Positions 13,551 through 26,100 of a stretch of 64,000 bases of DNA are shown here, in pieces. How positions within the stretch are numbered: the first letter of the stretch is position 1; each line of letters begins with the position of its first letter. Source of the DNA: Linyphia triangularis. Taxonomy: Eukaryota > Arthropoda > Arachnida > Araneae > Linyphiidae. Under the pieces are notes generated by a model, which made no database searches, had not been told where the DNA came from, and worked only from the letters and a program-made list of their open reading frames with translations. The stretch lies in the NCBI GenBank assembly GCA_963978545.1, contig OZ021721.1:38613348-38677347 (forward strand), read 5' to 3'. The position numbers were made by a program, and so were the translations under genes.

Positions 13551-14536
13551 GCATTTTTATAGCTAGATATTTAGGCCTGTGCAGGGGAATTTTTATTTTG
13601 ATTAAAACATTTACTACTTTTCATTGAACGTAATATACAACAAATTTAAACTTGGCTCTACTTTAGATTTCAATACTTTTCACGGCCGTAATCGTCGCAT
13701 GAAGAACTTGGCACCTTTTTAAAGAGATGTTTTTGTTGGGATTTCATTTCTTTTTTTAAAGTACTAATTTAAAATTTATAATTTATTTGCGCAACAATAA
13801 CTAGTTTTAAAATGCTCAGGATTCATAATTTTTAAACTTGCAAGAAAACTTCCTGGGATTGAAAGGGTTATGCATTCATTATGAATGATGCTAATTTAAA
13901 ATTATTTTAAATACATATTTAATTCAGATATGCAAAAAAAAGTTGGCTAAGGAGAAAAATATATTAACAATTGGCGATAATTTAGTAGGCTATAAAATAT
14001 CGTCAATGTTCAGTTTTATAATGCCAAGTACACATTTTTTTATTATTATTTCTTAATTTTAGAGTGTTTGTGGCGTGTGCGAGAGTGTTCTCTACTTATA
14101 TAGGCAAAAAGCTATTAGTTCTCTAAGTTTTATAATTTTAGTTCCAATAAAAGTGTATTAAAATCGAGATTCAAATTTTTCGAACAATGCCCTATTTAGG
14201 GGAATCGGATTGGTAAATCTCAATTTTTAGATTTTTTACTTTGTTTACATGTTAAATTTTACTAGCATACCAAATTTCATTCTTCTATCTCTGCTAGAAG
14301 TAACTTAGTAATTTGATGATGAGTGAGTGAGTTTTGGATGGATAATGGAAATTTGTTGTTTCTGCCGTTTTTGAATTTGATTATCTCGTCAACCAATATA
14401 ATTGGTGACTTAAAATTTAGGGATCTTACTAAAGTGGCTAACAGGTACCTGTAAAAAAAATCAGCTCTCAGGCATACTGTAATACGCAGGTATGAGAGGT
14501 CAAAATACTGCTGAGTGGCTTTGGGTAAAATATGCC

Positions 14537-14565
14537 TGGCAGTGAACTTGGCGGGTGCACTGCCA
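14537..14565. repeat. Short hairpin, 8-bp arms
   Basis: TGGCAGTG at 14537-14544 pairs with CACTGCCA at 14558-14565 across a 13-nt G-rich loop. It sits at the edge of a less AT-rich block (about 14200-14580) whose TGATGATGAGTGAGTGAG stretch looks like a dispersed repeat, but I could not find a second copy in this window. Confidence 0.45.
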
Positions 14566-15345
14566 TGCACCTAGATAAACGTATTTGTGATAGATAAGCT
14601 CAATAATATTAGATAAAAAAACCATAAAAACTTCTTATATACCAAGATAATCATATTTATTTTTTAAGCAATATTCTAGTGAAGTGTTAATGCTTTGTGT
14701 ATAAAAAAAAACACCTCTAAATTTTCAATAATGGTAATCGATGAATTGCGTGCCAATAAATCAAAGCCTATTTGTACATGATTCATTTTCATCATTTGTC
14801 AGAAATGATATTCCCGATGAGACTTCAGCCATATTAAGATAAATTGTAATTTTCAACTCTTTTTTTTTTTTTAGTCATAAATTTCATTTACAAAGAGAAA
14901 CACCTTCAAAATCATTTATTTTAAACTGACTGCGCAGTTCACCGTACGAAATTCTGAAATAAAAGTCCCATGACGAATATTTCAGGGCGATTCATAACTT
15001 TTATCCCATGTTTTACAATGAAAATACTTTTTATTTCCAATACCTTAGACGCACGAAACTTCTATTTACAAAATACTTCTTTTAAGATAAGATAATAAAA
15101 AATGAAGCGCGCACATAAGTTGCTGATTAGATCTTCCAATGAGAGGAGCTGTAAGAAGATATTTTACTGCCCTTTAGGGATTTACAGTGTATCGAAAGAA
15201 GTAAAGTACTTCGCAAAGTATATTACCTTGAAAATTGTAAAGGATGTGTTACTTAAGCTTATTCCATCATCTGATGTAAGTAGGCATCATGGAGCTGTCA
15301 TCTGTTCGAAGAGTGATGGGTTACTGCGGCTAAAAGCGATGTTTC

Positions 15346-15374
<29 letters not shown>
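15346..15374. repeat. Poly(A) tract, 29 nt
   Basis: Uninterrupted run of 29 A on the plus strand. It directly follows a less AT-rich stretch (15100-15345), which is the layout expected of a retroposed sequence with an A tail. I found neither a target-site duplication nor a source gene, so retroposition is only a possibility. Confidence 0.85.
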
Positions 15375-15378
<4 letters not shown>

Positions 15379-15737
15379 GGGCCTCTTTTAAATAAATTTG
15401 AGTGCTGATCTAGCATGTTATCAAATTTAACTGCCTGTCTGTATTTATCTTTATTTATTAAAATACAACACACAAACTTTTGGGTAGTGTAAAAGACTTA
15501 AAATAATATTTCCCGAATTTTGAATTATATAATTTTTATTTACTATTAATGGAGTGTATATTATTATTGATATTGGGGAAAGTGCGGGGATATAATGCTT
15601 AAACAAGGATTTAAGTTTAACAACTGATGAACATTTTCTGACTCTTAAATTAACATTGGTTTTATTTTACTCCTGCCTTTAAAACACTAGCAACGTATTT
15701 AACTATTTTTATGTTACTTTTATTTATAATGATTATA

Positions 15738-15812
15738 TACTTAGCATACTAGTAGTTACTAGTATACTAGTAGTTACTTAGTATACTTCAGTAGTTAGTT
15801 CTCTAGTATACT
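15738..15812. repeat. Degenerate short tandem repeat, about 20-25-bp unit
   Basis: Three to four imperfect units built on ACTAGTAGTTACTTAGTAT follow each other, with drift in length and sequence. The unit contains the CTAG and GTATAC self-complementary cores. It is a small local minisatellite. Confidence 0.7.
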
Positions 15813-16071
15813 TTGGTTGTGAATAGTAATTACAAATTTTTAATGCCGACTTTACACTAAAAATTATGTTTAATTTAAAATACAGAAAGCTACTAAAAAG
15901 GTGACAGTGTAATAAATAGCTCAACTTTTATAAAACTAAAACAAGATTATTTTAAGAGTTGTTTTTATCAATGTTTGTCTCTTCGTCCTATATTTTATAA
16001 AACATTTGATAAATATATTTATGAAGTTTTTCTTTAGTAAAATGCATGTTTTCAATACATTTTAGTGACCA

Positions 16072-16101
16072 TTTTTTTTTTTTTTTTTTATTTTTTTTTT
16101 T
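16072..16101. repeat. Poly(T) tract broken by one A
   Basis: Runs of 18 T and 11 T separated by a single A at 16090. Confidence 0.85.
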
Positions 16102-19100
16102 CCAAATATCTTTTTATAATTTATTAAAGTAATGAGAAAAATTTATAATGGTTATAATGTAGTTTCATTGAACAAACATTGCGTATCTCAGAAGAAATTT
16201 TACTTTTTATATTCAATTATTATTTTTATTACTTCTAGGTTGATAACTTTATCAATGCGTTTTGAATTTTAAAAGCGGTATTATAACTTTTTAATGCATT
16301 TCTAAAAAGATGCTAACATACATTATTTATATTAAAAAAAGTTGTAAGTAACAATTTCTACTTATATTCATTACCATACAACTCTACATTTAAACATGTT
16401 GAAAGAGAACATTTTTGTTAGGAAATAGTATACCCTCAAATTAAAGTTTACCGTTAAGCTTTATTTTATAAAGCCAAACATCATATATATGTTGAAAAGT
16501 TGATGATAAATAATTATAAATTAAAAAAAGTAAAATGTAAGTTTATGTATATTATCTCTTAACTAAAGTTTATGTTTTAACACTTAAGATAAAAAGCAAA
16601 CATATAAATTATCCTCTTTGTTAGATAAACCATAAACATGTACTACTTTCATTGCATTTAATGATATAATATATGTTTATGACTTATTCCTTCGGATTAA
16701 AGTATTTAGGATCCCAATCAGTTAGTTAGGTTATGCATGCCTAAATACATAATGCAATGATATTTTTATCATCTCTATATAAAATCAGAACACTTTCTCA
16801 CGACGTATCAACGTTTAACTTTTAAACGTTCATATTTTTATTGATTATATATGACTGAAAAGAAAACAAACTTTTTTTTATTTCCAAGAATGTTATCGTC
16901 TAGACAAGCACTCAAAGTATAATCCCACTTAAGAGGGCTTTGGCCATTCTCAAAATATTTATTTCAGATTGTTTTCTTGTTTATTTCTGCTGAAAACCTT
17001 TTGAAAAATATAAAATCACATATGCATAAAAAGTTATTATACACGAAACACTTACGATTTTTTATTTTATTTTTTATTTATATGTTATAAAATTCAATTA
17101 TATTTCTGTGAAACTTTTTTTTTTGATAAATTTTAAATTTATTATGTAAGTGGTTTGAATATTTGTTTAATATTTTTATATTTGAGCAATACATAAAATC
17201 ATGGTAGGGCATATTGTCATTTCATTTGCGTTTCAGAGATTAAACTGACTGTATAAGTTAAGGACGGATGAATTTTCGGATTATATATTGCCATCGAAAG
17301 TCTTTTAAATGTCCAACAAATATTTATTAAATAACTAATATATTGATTTAAAATATTTAAAAGATAAATTAAGTATAGCCAAATTATCTAATAGATGTTC
17401 GACCCCAATTAGTTACAGTCATTCAAATAACTGAGGCATTTTTTATAATTATAAAATTTACTTATTTTATTTTTCCTCTGAGTATATAATTATGTTTTTT
17501 TTTTTTTTAACTGTGCATTTTATTTTATTTAATTTTAGGATATTTTTAGTAAATTGACTAAAATAAAAATAGTGCATTTGTCTTCAAATTAATTTTTTGA
17601 AATATTGCAAGGAGAAACCATCAGAGTATTTTGCAGGAATTATTTATATACAATACGCATTTTATTTATATACAATATGTTAATTTTTTTTCTTCAAAAA
17701 CATAAATTTCGGAAGGATTAGAGTTTAAAATCATTTAAAAACCGTCAATTAATACATTTTCTTAAATGATGTGTAAATAAATTAAGTCTTTTTAAACTAC
17801 TGAATATGAACAAATATTACTACCAAACCCTTTATATACATCGAAAAATTTTTTAAAAAAATCATGGGATCATATCCCTTGCTTGATAAAAAGTCATTAC
17901 TTTGCTAAAAAATAATAAATCATGAAAAATGAAATACTAATTATATTTTGAAATTTAAACTAACAATGTAATGATTAAGTTTACTATATTTTTTTTACCA
18001 TTTTACATTGCATATTTTTAGTCACTTAAAGCTTTTTTTTATCGAAGTACGAACGTTAGTTTTTTTTACCTCCACTTCTTCTTGAGTAACAAAAAATATT
18101 ATATGATCAATCAAATGATATAATGGCTGCATTCATTCACATATACTTTGCATTGTTATTTAAAAAAGCAGATACATTCGGATAAGAATAAATCTTTATT
18201 TCTTTATAGTTGTAATATGCATCAAAACAGCTGTTTTTATCATATCAATAAGAACACAAGTGAAATATGAATGTTACAAAAATATGGAAACATTTCTTGA
18301 AATCTGGTTTTGAACATAATAGTAATTTAAAAACTCGAGTCGGACTCTTTCTAATGGTTCATTTTAAAGTGCCTTAAACTCCACTGTTCTTTCTGACAAG
18401 AAAGAAAATGTCATTTTGACGGTTACAACATAAGGCCAGGAAATTGGAATCTGATAGTCGTTTTACGTAATATTAAAATAGCATTTTGCAAAATTGAATT
18501 GATCGTTCTCTTTGTTAAATTGTTTATGTTTTAAGTTGTTTTTGAATAAAAATTTAAGTTAAGAAAGCATATTAAAGTGTGTGCGTTTGAATTGCACATT
18601 AAATTTGTATGGTATGTTTTTTAAATAGTAGCTCTGGTGTTTCATGCAGATTTCACTTTAAGTGATAAAAACTAACAATAAATCATATTTTCAAAATTTG
18701 TTTAGAAATAAGTATTGCTTAGAAGACTATTTATCAATATAGACAGTAAAAATATTTTTTTAAAAATAATTTTACTAAATTTACAATAGAAAATGTAAGA
18801 CACACAGCATTTTATAATTAAAATTTCATAAGTTATCTGATTTTTAATCATAGTATAGTTTTAACTCACACCGTGATTTTTTTATGTATATCATTATTTG
18901 CTATTGGGTAGTTGATAAAAATGCATTAATATGTCACTTACTTCAGAAACTATAAATGTTACAAATATATATGAAATACGAACAGTTTTTTCCATCAATA
19001 ATAAATTTCATTATTCTTTTAATTTTTAAATACTCATTACTTACTCGACTAAGATTAAATTTTACTGTTTATACATTTAATAAATTTCTTTATTTTGTAA

Positions 19101-19342
19101 ATTTCACTATTCGAATAATAATGTAAACCATTTTCATTAATACTGAATAATATACTAATATTATGTAACCTAAACTTAATGCTACTTCAGACTCCATAAC
19201 GTATTCCTATTATATTTCCTATCCAGTTAAGATAATTATTCATTTAAAAGTGGATGGAAATCCTCCAAGCAAAAATATAATTTTGTCTCTGATATGAGAC
19301 GTCGCTTGAGTCTCAACAATAACCTGGACCTTTATAAACGGT

Positions 19343-19362
19343 CGTTAGTTTTAAAACTAACG
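19343..19362. repeat. Perfect 20-bp palindrome
   Basis: CGTTAGTTTTAAAACTAACG equals its own reverse complement. It has no spacer, so it fits a dimeric protein-binding site or the tip of an ancient foldback better than a stem-loop. It lies in a less AT-rich block (19280-19620) of unknown origin. Confidence 0.75.
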
Positions 19363-20412
19363 TGGCATAATACATCCCAAATCCTCTGTCTTCGCGGATC
19401 GCTGGGAGAAGTCAAAACTGAACAGCTACATGAACCTGCGTTCACCTCTTTGCGTTCCAAATTTAGGGCTTAAAGCAATATGGATACACAGCAGAATAGG
19501 ATGAACTACATTCCCATGCTCTAATATTTAAGTCCAGTGCTATTTGCAGATAAGCGGTCAGAAGGCATATTTGTGTAAGCAGATATGGGAAGACCTGACT
19601 TTATATGCAAATAGTTTTCAACCAAAAGACATGCATAATTTATTCACCACCTATTCACTTATGCTGGGCGTCGATTTTATAAATTCAATCCGAAATTCAA
19701 TGCTTTGAGGATCATAGAGTCTGGAATATTTGGTCGGAATTTAGAGTTGGTAAAACATAGCAATTTATGAAATCACATTAATCATACGAAGTTTTCACTC
19801 ATCCTTTTGAGGCATTTAATTGATTTATATTCAAATATTCAAAATTTCTAATTAATAGAATATATAATTTAGCATATTATATTGTTACATGTTACTGAAT
19901 TAATTAAAAATATTAATCATTTATATTATAACAAAAATAATTCAATGTATTTTAAACTAAATATCATTAATATTTGCAACATTTAGCAAGTAAAACTTCT
20001 AGAGATTTCAATAAGACCCAAATTAAATACATTTACTGTTTATTTGATATCAAACTGCAGTCAAAATACACAATGATTTCATTTAGAGTTGCCTAAATTT
20101 GTTGCCTAGTTGAAAATGTAAGAATCGGCGTCTTGATTTTAAAAATGTATAACTATTCCCTAAATTATGTTAAGTTATTGAACGTTATGGTAGAAACATA
20201 TTTTGTAACGTTATTTATTCTCGAGTTAAACCTTGTAATAAAAATTAATTTTCCGTTTTTTACTATAGATTTCCGTTTATAAAGAATTATCTTTTTGTGC
20301 AAATATTTACCTTTGTACATTCAAACGTACATTTTAGATTTCAAAAAATGTTAACGTTACTTGGATAAAAAATTCTAATGGAATCTTAAGCATAATTAAT
20401 TTATAAATTGAC

Positions 20413-21461
20413 TACTTTTTAGCATATACCCCATTAACTCAAAATGTACTTAAATTATCAATATGTATTTGCTGATAATGCCTTATTTAGGAGATATATT
20501 TCCAAACGCTTATGCGATTTGTATAATTTGTATCGCATTATTAATTATTCGACATCAAGCATATATTTATCGATGTATACACGTCGCCCGTTTCAGTATC
20601 ATATGTTTCAATATCACAAGTTTTAATATCGGGAAACGTAAAACAGTGAGAAAGGTTAGTTTAGACAGCAACATCATTACTCCAAGATACTGTACAGCTA
20701 TAAATTATCTCTTCACGCGGCTCAAAGAAATCTTTCACGATACAAGCTTTCACCAACACTTATTAATATTGAAGGCTAGAACAAAGGCATTAATTGGATA
20801 TCCTTACCTAACCACCGTTTCAATTTGCATAATCGCGAATAACACATTACGCTAATTGAGTTTTCTCTGAAATATTTAATGTACTCCATAGCTAGCTGTG
20901 CTCTGGAGATCTGTACATTAAAATTATATGGGATTTGCATTTAATCCATTTGCCTTGCAATCTGCCGTTTTAAGCTCCCTTTAGCGAAGACCATGTCGAG
21001 TATACTCGGACGAGATAGTGTCAAGGCCCCACTCCCAAGCCAACTTGTGACTTAATGGCACAGGAAATTGCATCCTAGTAATTTAGGATGCTTCTCTGGG
21101 TCCCTCTGCGTCTTACCCTTCATCGTGTTCCACTAATGTGTGTGCTTAGAAACACTATTCAATCACTTCTCTTCACTTGATGTAAAGGTGGTCAGTAAAT
21201 TAGCGAGGTACCACTGTGGGTTGAATGGTTTTGCCTTTTCATCATTTTAGTTTCGACTCTATAAATCTGGTGAAAGATGGAGATTCGGTTGTACCTTAGA
21301 ATGTTTACAGAAATTGAAAATGATTGTGTATTTAACATCGCAACTTTTATTTAAATAATAATTTATTCTAGCTGGGTATGATATCGTGTTTGAATAAATT
21401 AAATGTATTCGATCGAGCTTACTATATTTTAGCAAATAAGGCATTGATTAAAATGTACTTA
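20413..21461. repeat. Pair of approximately 39-bp diverged direct repeats about 1 kb apart
   Basis: The segment at 20413-20452 and that at 21423-21461 share a TTTTAGCA start and an AAAATGTACTTA end with a diverged middle. Between them lie a 130-codon open frame (20463-20855, no recognised domain) and a less AT-rich block (20870-21240) with a GCATCCTA/TAGGATGC hairpin at 21070-21091. A 12-bp inverted match (AATGCCTTATTT at about 20478 against the minus strand at about 21430-21445) also falls here. The pair may delimit an old insertion, but the evidence is thin. Confidence 0.35.
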
Positions 21462-22298
21462 GAGTGTTATTTTTAATGTTTATGTAATATGTTAAAAAAT
21501 GTGGTATCAGCATTATTACTCTATAAGAAATAAAATCTGTAAATCGGTATTGCTGTCAATTACTTCATTTTATATAAATCTATATGATTTTCGCAAATTC
21601 TTGGTGAAATTTCAGAACTTCAGTTTTAATTATGTTTAACAATTAAGATTGTTGTGTTTTTATTGTTTTCAAGAAAACTACAAGGAATGCGTATAAAATA
21701 TTGATAAAAAAAAATTAGCATGTACACATTCGTAAACGCCAGGTATACCCATCATTTACTTTCTAATGGGAAATTTTCAGGCCGAATTTGCACGCAGTCA
21801 AAATACGTATGCAATAGAAAATTCCCCTTACGGTTCCAAACCTGTTTTTGATTAGTACCATGATCAAAATACAACATCTAATGATCTGAGTCTTTCTCTC
21901 TCAACACTTGATTGAAAGAATCTGTCTTGCGTAAAGCATCAGAGGGATCACTAATTGTGTTACAACATTTCCAGATGAAACAAAGAAGAAATAATCTCAC
22001 CAATTAGAAGTTCTTTCAATATAATTTAAATTATTTTTAAAAAAATACTTTCAATATTCACCCTTCGTATTGTCAACTATGGAATGAGAAGTGTTCTTCC
22101 AATCTTCAGCACACTTAACTGCGCTTTTTCAATGTATGTTATTTTTTAAGAAAATTTCTGTTTGTTAAGCAAGTATTTATCGTGTAGAATAAACAAAATT
22201 TTAGCGACCTAGCTTAAATAAAATGAATTTTTGATTTAATGTTGATAGTTTTGCAAGTGGGAAGAAAGATTTTCCTTTCAAAGGTAAGGTGGTTTTCT

Positions 22299-22302
<4 letters not shown>

Positions 22303-22329
<27 letters not shown>
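22303..22329. repeat. (TA)n microsatellite
   Basis: About 13 uninterrupted TA dinucleotides following GTGGTTTTCTTATG. Confidence 0.95.
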
Positions 22330-22964
22330 GCTTAGAGTAATGTTAAGAAATTCATAAAAGTTAGATATTGCATTATGTTCTTTAGAGATATAAGATACTT
22401 TGGTTTTCCTCAACGTGCTCTAATTACCGTTGTCTCTTTTTTATAGAGATGCCATCAACTGTATACTATCACAACTTTCTAAAAATTTTGGGCTGTTACT
22501 GATTTTTTTTGCTTCGATTTTCAAACTTATAATACAAAGTGTTATTGTAAATAAATTATTCGATAAAAAGGGAGATCTTTGCCTTTAAATTGGCATGTCA
22601 TTTATCAATTTTGATTTGGTAGAAAGGGATACTTACAAAAACACACTATGAAAACATAATACATAAGATTTATTAAAAACAAAATTCTTTTGCAAGAAAT
22701 GTTAATAATACCGACAATTATTCAGCCATGATGCAAACACTAAACTTAAGAAACTAATAAATCACGTTTGATATTGATTGCTCATATTCATCAAATAAAG
22801 CAGTGGCAAAAAGCAGTGGCCAAAACACATCCTTGATTGCATATTTTTTTAACTAGGAATCTGCAATAAAATGCAAAGTCAAACCAGCAAACAAAAGAAA
22901 AAAAAAATCTTGAGTTAAGTGAATGAATATTAAAAGAAATTTCTTTCTAGGTACAACAAACAAC

Positions 22965-23165
22965 GGCCGAATAACTTACTAACGCCTTCGGGGGTACTGT
23001 ACATACTCTTATTAACGCTTAATTAGTTGTCTCTTAGTTTGCATATCTCATTGGTTTTCGTAATCAAGCGAACTAAAAAAAACTCACCGAATTTAGATAT
23101 AAAAGGTATGTGCCTCCAGTGCATTGAAATGCAAGCGCTCCATTTGACTGCAATTAGCGTTTTTT
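22965..23165 (+). promoter_or_regulatory. Possible promoter or enhancer block with TATA-like box
   Basis: This island is richer in GC than its flanks. It contains a homeodomain-like TTAATTAG, an octamer-like TTTGCATAT, and TATAAAAGG at 23098-23106 followed about 20 bp later by CCAGTG, which is near the arthropod initiator consensus TCAGT but closer to the TATA box than usual. No coding exon is recognisable downstream, so this is only a candidate. Confidence 0.18.
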
Positions 23166-26100
23166 GTTAATAAATAAATATGTATGATTGGTTCTCATTT
23201 TTTAATTTACAGATGCACATTTCATTAGCCGATCCAATATTTTGAACAACTGAAAAGCTTTAATTGATTGACTGTAATTTGTTGGATGCTTATTTTAATA
23301 ACTGTGGACTTGTTATGATATGGATATAATTTAACTGATTGTTGTTGGTATGAAAGATATGAAGTTACTTATCAAGTATTTATCATTTTGTAAATTTAGT
23401 TTAAATTATTTTGCCAAACATTAAATCGACGTATATAATTACGCTTTAAACGAACAGTAGAGTAGATTGCTTTATATATTTTAAAACCACTGAAAATAAA
23501 ATGTTTGTTTATTTTAACAAGCTGCATCTCAAATCTTAATGTAAAATAATTGGATTGATGTTTTCATACAAGCAAATAATATCCCATAATGTATAATTAT
23601 ACTTATCTTTAGAGATTCACGTAATAGATAAATCATTTTAAACATAAAATGTACATTTTTAATTTATACAGCTTTAGATTTATACATAAAAAAGTATATG
23701 TAATTTGAAATTTGATTTTAAAATTATTTGTATAGTTTTTTAAAACATTTCATATATTTCAGATGTGAGTCATTGGTAAATTTAAATCACACAGGTGAAT
23801 GACATTCATCAACAAAGGTAACATATAAATTACTAAGCAAACTATTAATTTGATTTTAAGAATATACAAAAGCATGAAAATGTTCATCACCAATATTACA
23901 ATGGTTTTCACAATTTTAAACATGTTCGCAATTGAAGACACATTTACCGACAATATCTGAAAAAGGATGCATCTTTATGAAAATATTAAATAATATTGGC
24001 ATTCTGTAAACACATTGTTACATTTCCTTCTTTACTCATTTTACTCACTACTATTTAAGCTTAAATCTGCGCAAGCTTCAATCCGCGGATAAAAACATTA
24101 GTAACAAAGCAGTTGCTCTCACTCTCACAAGTGTCTAAGAACATAGAAATAGTTCTTTGTCTCCTTATAAAAATATACCCATTTATTTAATAACTTTAAA
24201 AGCCCTTTATTAATGTCTATCACTTCAAATAAATAAACATGACACCCAAAATGTAATTTAACCTTTGGCACATATGCTCTTTTATCACAAGTATATTAAT
24301 ATTGTATTTATATAATTAAAAAAAATGTATTTTACATTTTTGAATTTTCTAATATGCTTCACAAATCCCAGCTTGTTTGTGACCCCTTATTTGACTGATG
24401 TGTTTTTTGACTCTCCATTTTATAGAAAATCCATTTATCAAACTCCATTTCAAAATTCTGAGGGCTATATGAAGTCTCATATTATACATTCATATTTTGG
24501 CATAAATGAATATTTATTAAGGAACGTTGGCCTTCTGGTGAAACGTGAGAGTGCGAAGATACTCTTATGAAGGGGGTGGGAGTAACTTTTTATCAAATCC
24601 GAACTAAAAGTACATCTATTTATTTAAAAAAATGTTATGTTACAGATAGATATCTGCACTTAAGTCATTTCAATATATTAGTAACTTTTCATAAATTGTG
24701 CTGAAAATACACATAGAATTTTATATTTATCATATTTATGAATATATAAACTTTGTTGTTGAAAACGAATTGTCGTTAAACGTTTAAAAAATGTACATCT
24801 CAAAAAGTTTGAAGGAAGTTTTTGGTTTCTGTTTTTATATAATTGAAATAAATATAATTTCGATGGATTACAAGATTTAGATTACATTATACTTGCAATT
24901 TGTTAAAAACAGTGTAAATAGTCAACTTTTTAAATAATTGACTGTTTTGTTAGTTTTTATTATTGTTTTTAACAAGATAGATTACCTATAATTTAAATTT
25001 TTAGATTTATTGAAGTTAAGAGTTTTATTATACTTTACATGGAATGCTTTACCTAATAAATAGTAAAAAAAGTAACTAGATTTTATTCACCATTTTTAAT
25101 TAGCTTTTGAGAACATAGTTGACGAATAGACAATCGTTGAAAATTTGATTCTCACTTGGTATCTTTAACGAATTTCATAATTTATTATCTTTTATAAAAC
25201 AAATATAACACAATTTTAACATGGTTGTTAAATTAACTGACTTAAGCTGTCTAACATGTGTGTAGGCGTCATTATGTAAACATTATGTAAAACGTAAAAC
25301 TATAAAAAAGCTAACCAATCCAATAAAATTTTCCTTAATATAGGTATATGATTAAAATTTAACTATAATTTATGTTGTAGAACTGAATATAGGCCTATTT
25401 TACTTCAATTGACTGCATTATATGGAATTTTTAAAGTTCTAAAATACATATTAATAACACATATTTCCGTAAAACTGTTTAAGTATAATTAGTAAAAAAT
25501 ATTTCCGTACATTTAGAAAGAATATTTTATAACCAAGCTATATGTTCTGAAGTAAATATAAAAAAATCTAAAGAAATAAAACTTTAGTAGCAAAATTTAT
25601 AAAACAGCTTTAACTATTTCACGTTTTTCATCACTTTGTTGCAAAGTGTTATATTCCTCCCTAAAATGTTACTGAAAATGTCTAACTTAATATTCTTTTA
25701 TAAAAGATTCCATGGAATCAACATTTTTTGAACACTTGGAAGGGGTACTCCACTTTACCAACGAGAAGTACGTCATTCCCCATAACATTTGGAAATAAAG
25801 ACATTTCATTGGAAGTGAAGAGTACAATCCGAATATCTAGAATTGCATATGTAACACAACTGCAGTTCCACAAGGACGAGAATTGCTCTTGTCGAATGTT
25901 AAGTTGACAATGTAATGTTTTGTAGTGTCATTTTAGGTAGCGCGTTTTTTTTTAAACAATAATAATAATAATAAAAAAAAAAAAAGACTCTTTCTGACAA
26001 GATGATTGCGTCTGTTATCTGTTATTTTTACTGAGTGAAATTACTCTTCCAGTCTAATCATAAAATATCTTTTTTAACCATGAACCCGAGAACAGTGTTT

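Larger units (their letters stand above)
9591..20412. other. AT-rich non-coding DNA with homopolymers, no gene seen
   Basis: No open frame here resembles a known protein. The 97-codon frame at 14277-14570 (minus) and the 97-codon frame at 15102-15395 (plus) have no recognised domain, and the second runs into a 29-nt A tract. Small less AT-rich islands occur at about 10330-10430, 12000-12080, 13460-13600, 14440-14580 and 19280-19620. The stretch 16000-19250 is almost featureless AT-rich DNA. Confidence 0.65.

Noticed and set aside
15102..15395. 97-codon frame ending in Lys repeats as a gene
   Set aside because: The lysine run is translation of a 29-nt A tract; the upstream part has no recognised domain.
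20463..20855. 130-codon open frame as a gene
   Set aside because: No domain, signal or motif recognised. By rough estimate one such frame is not surprising in 64 kb at this composition, and an overlapping second frame (20444-20626) shows there is no frame preference.
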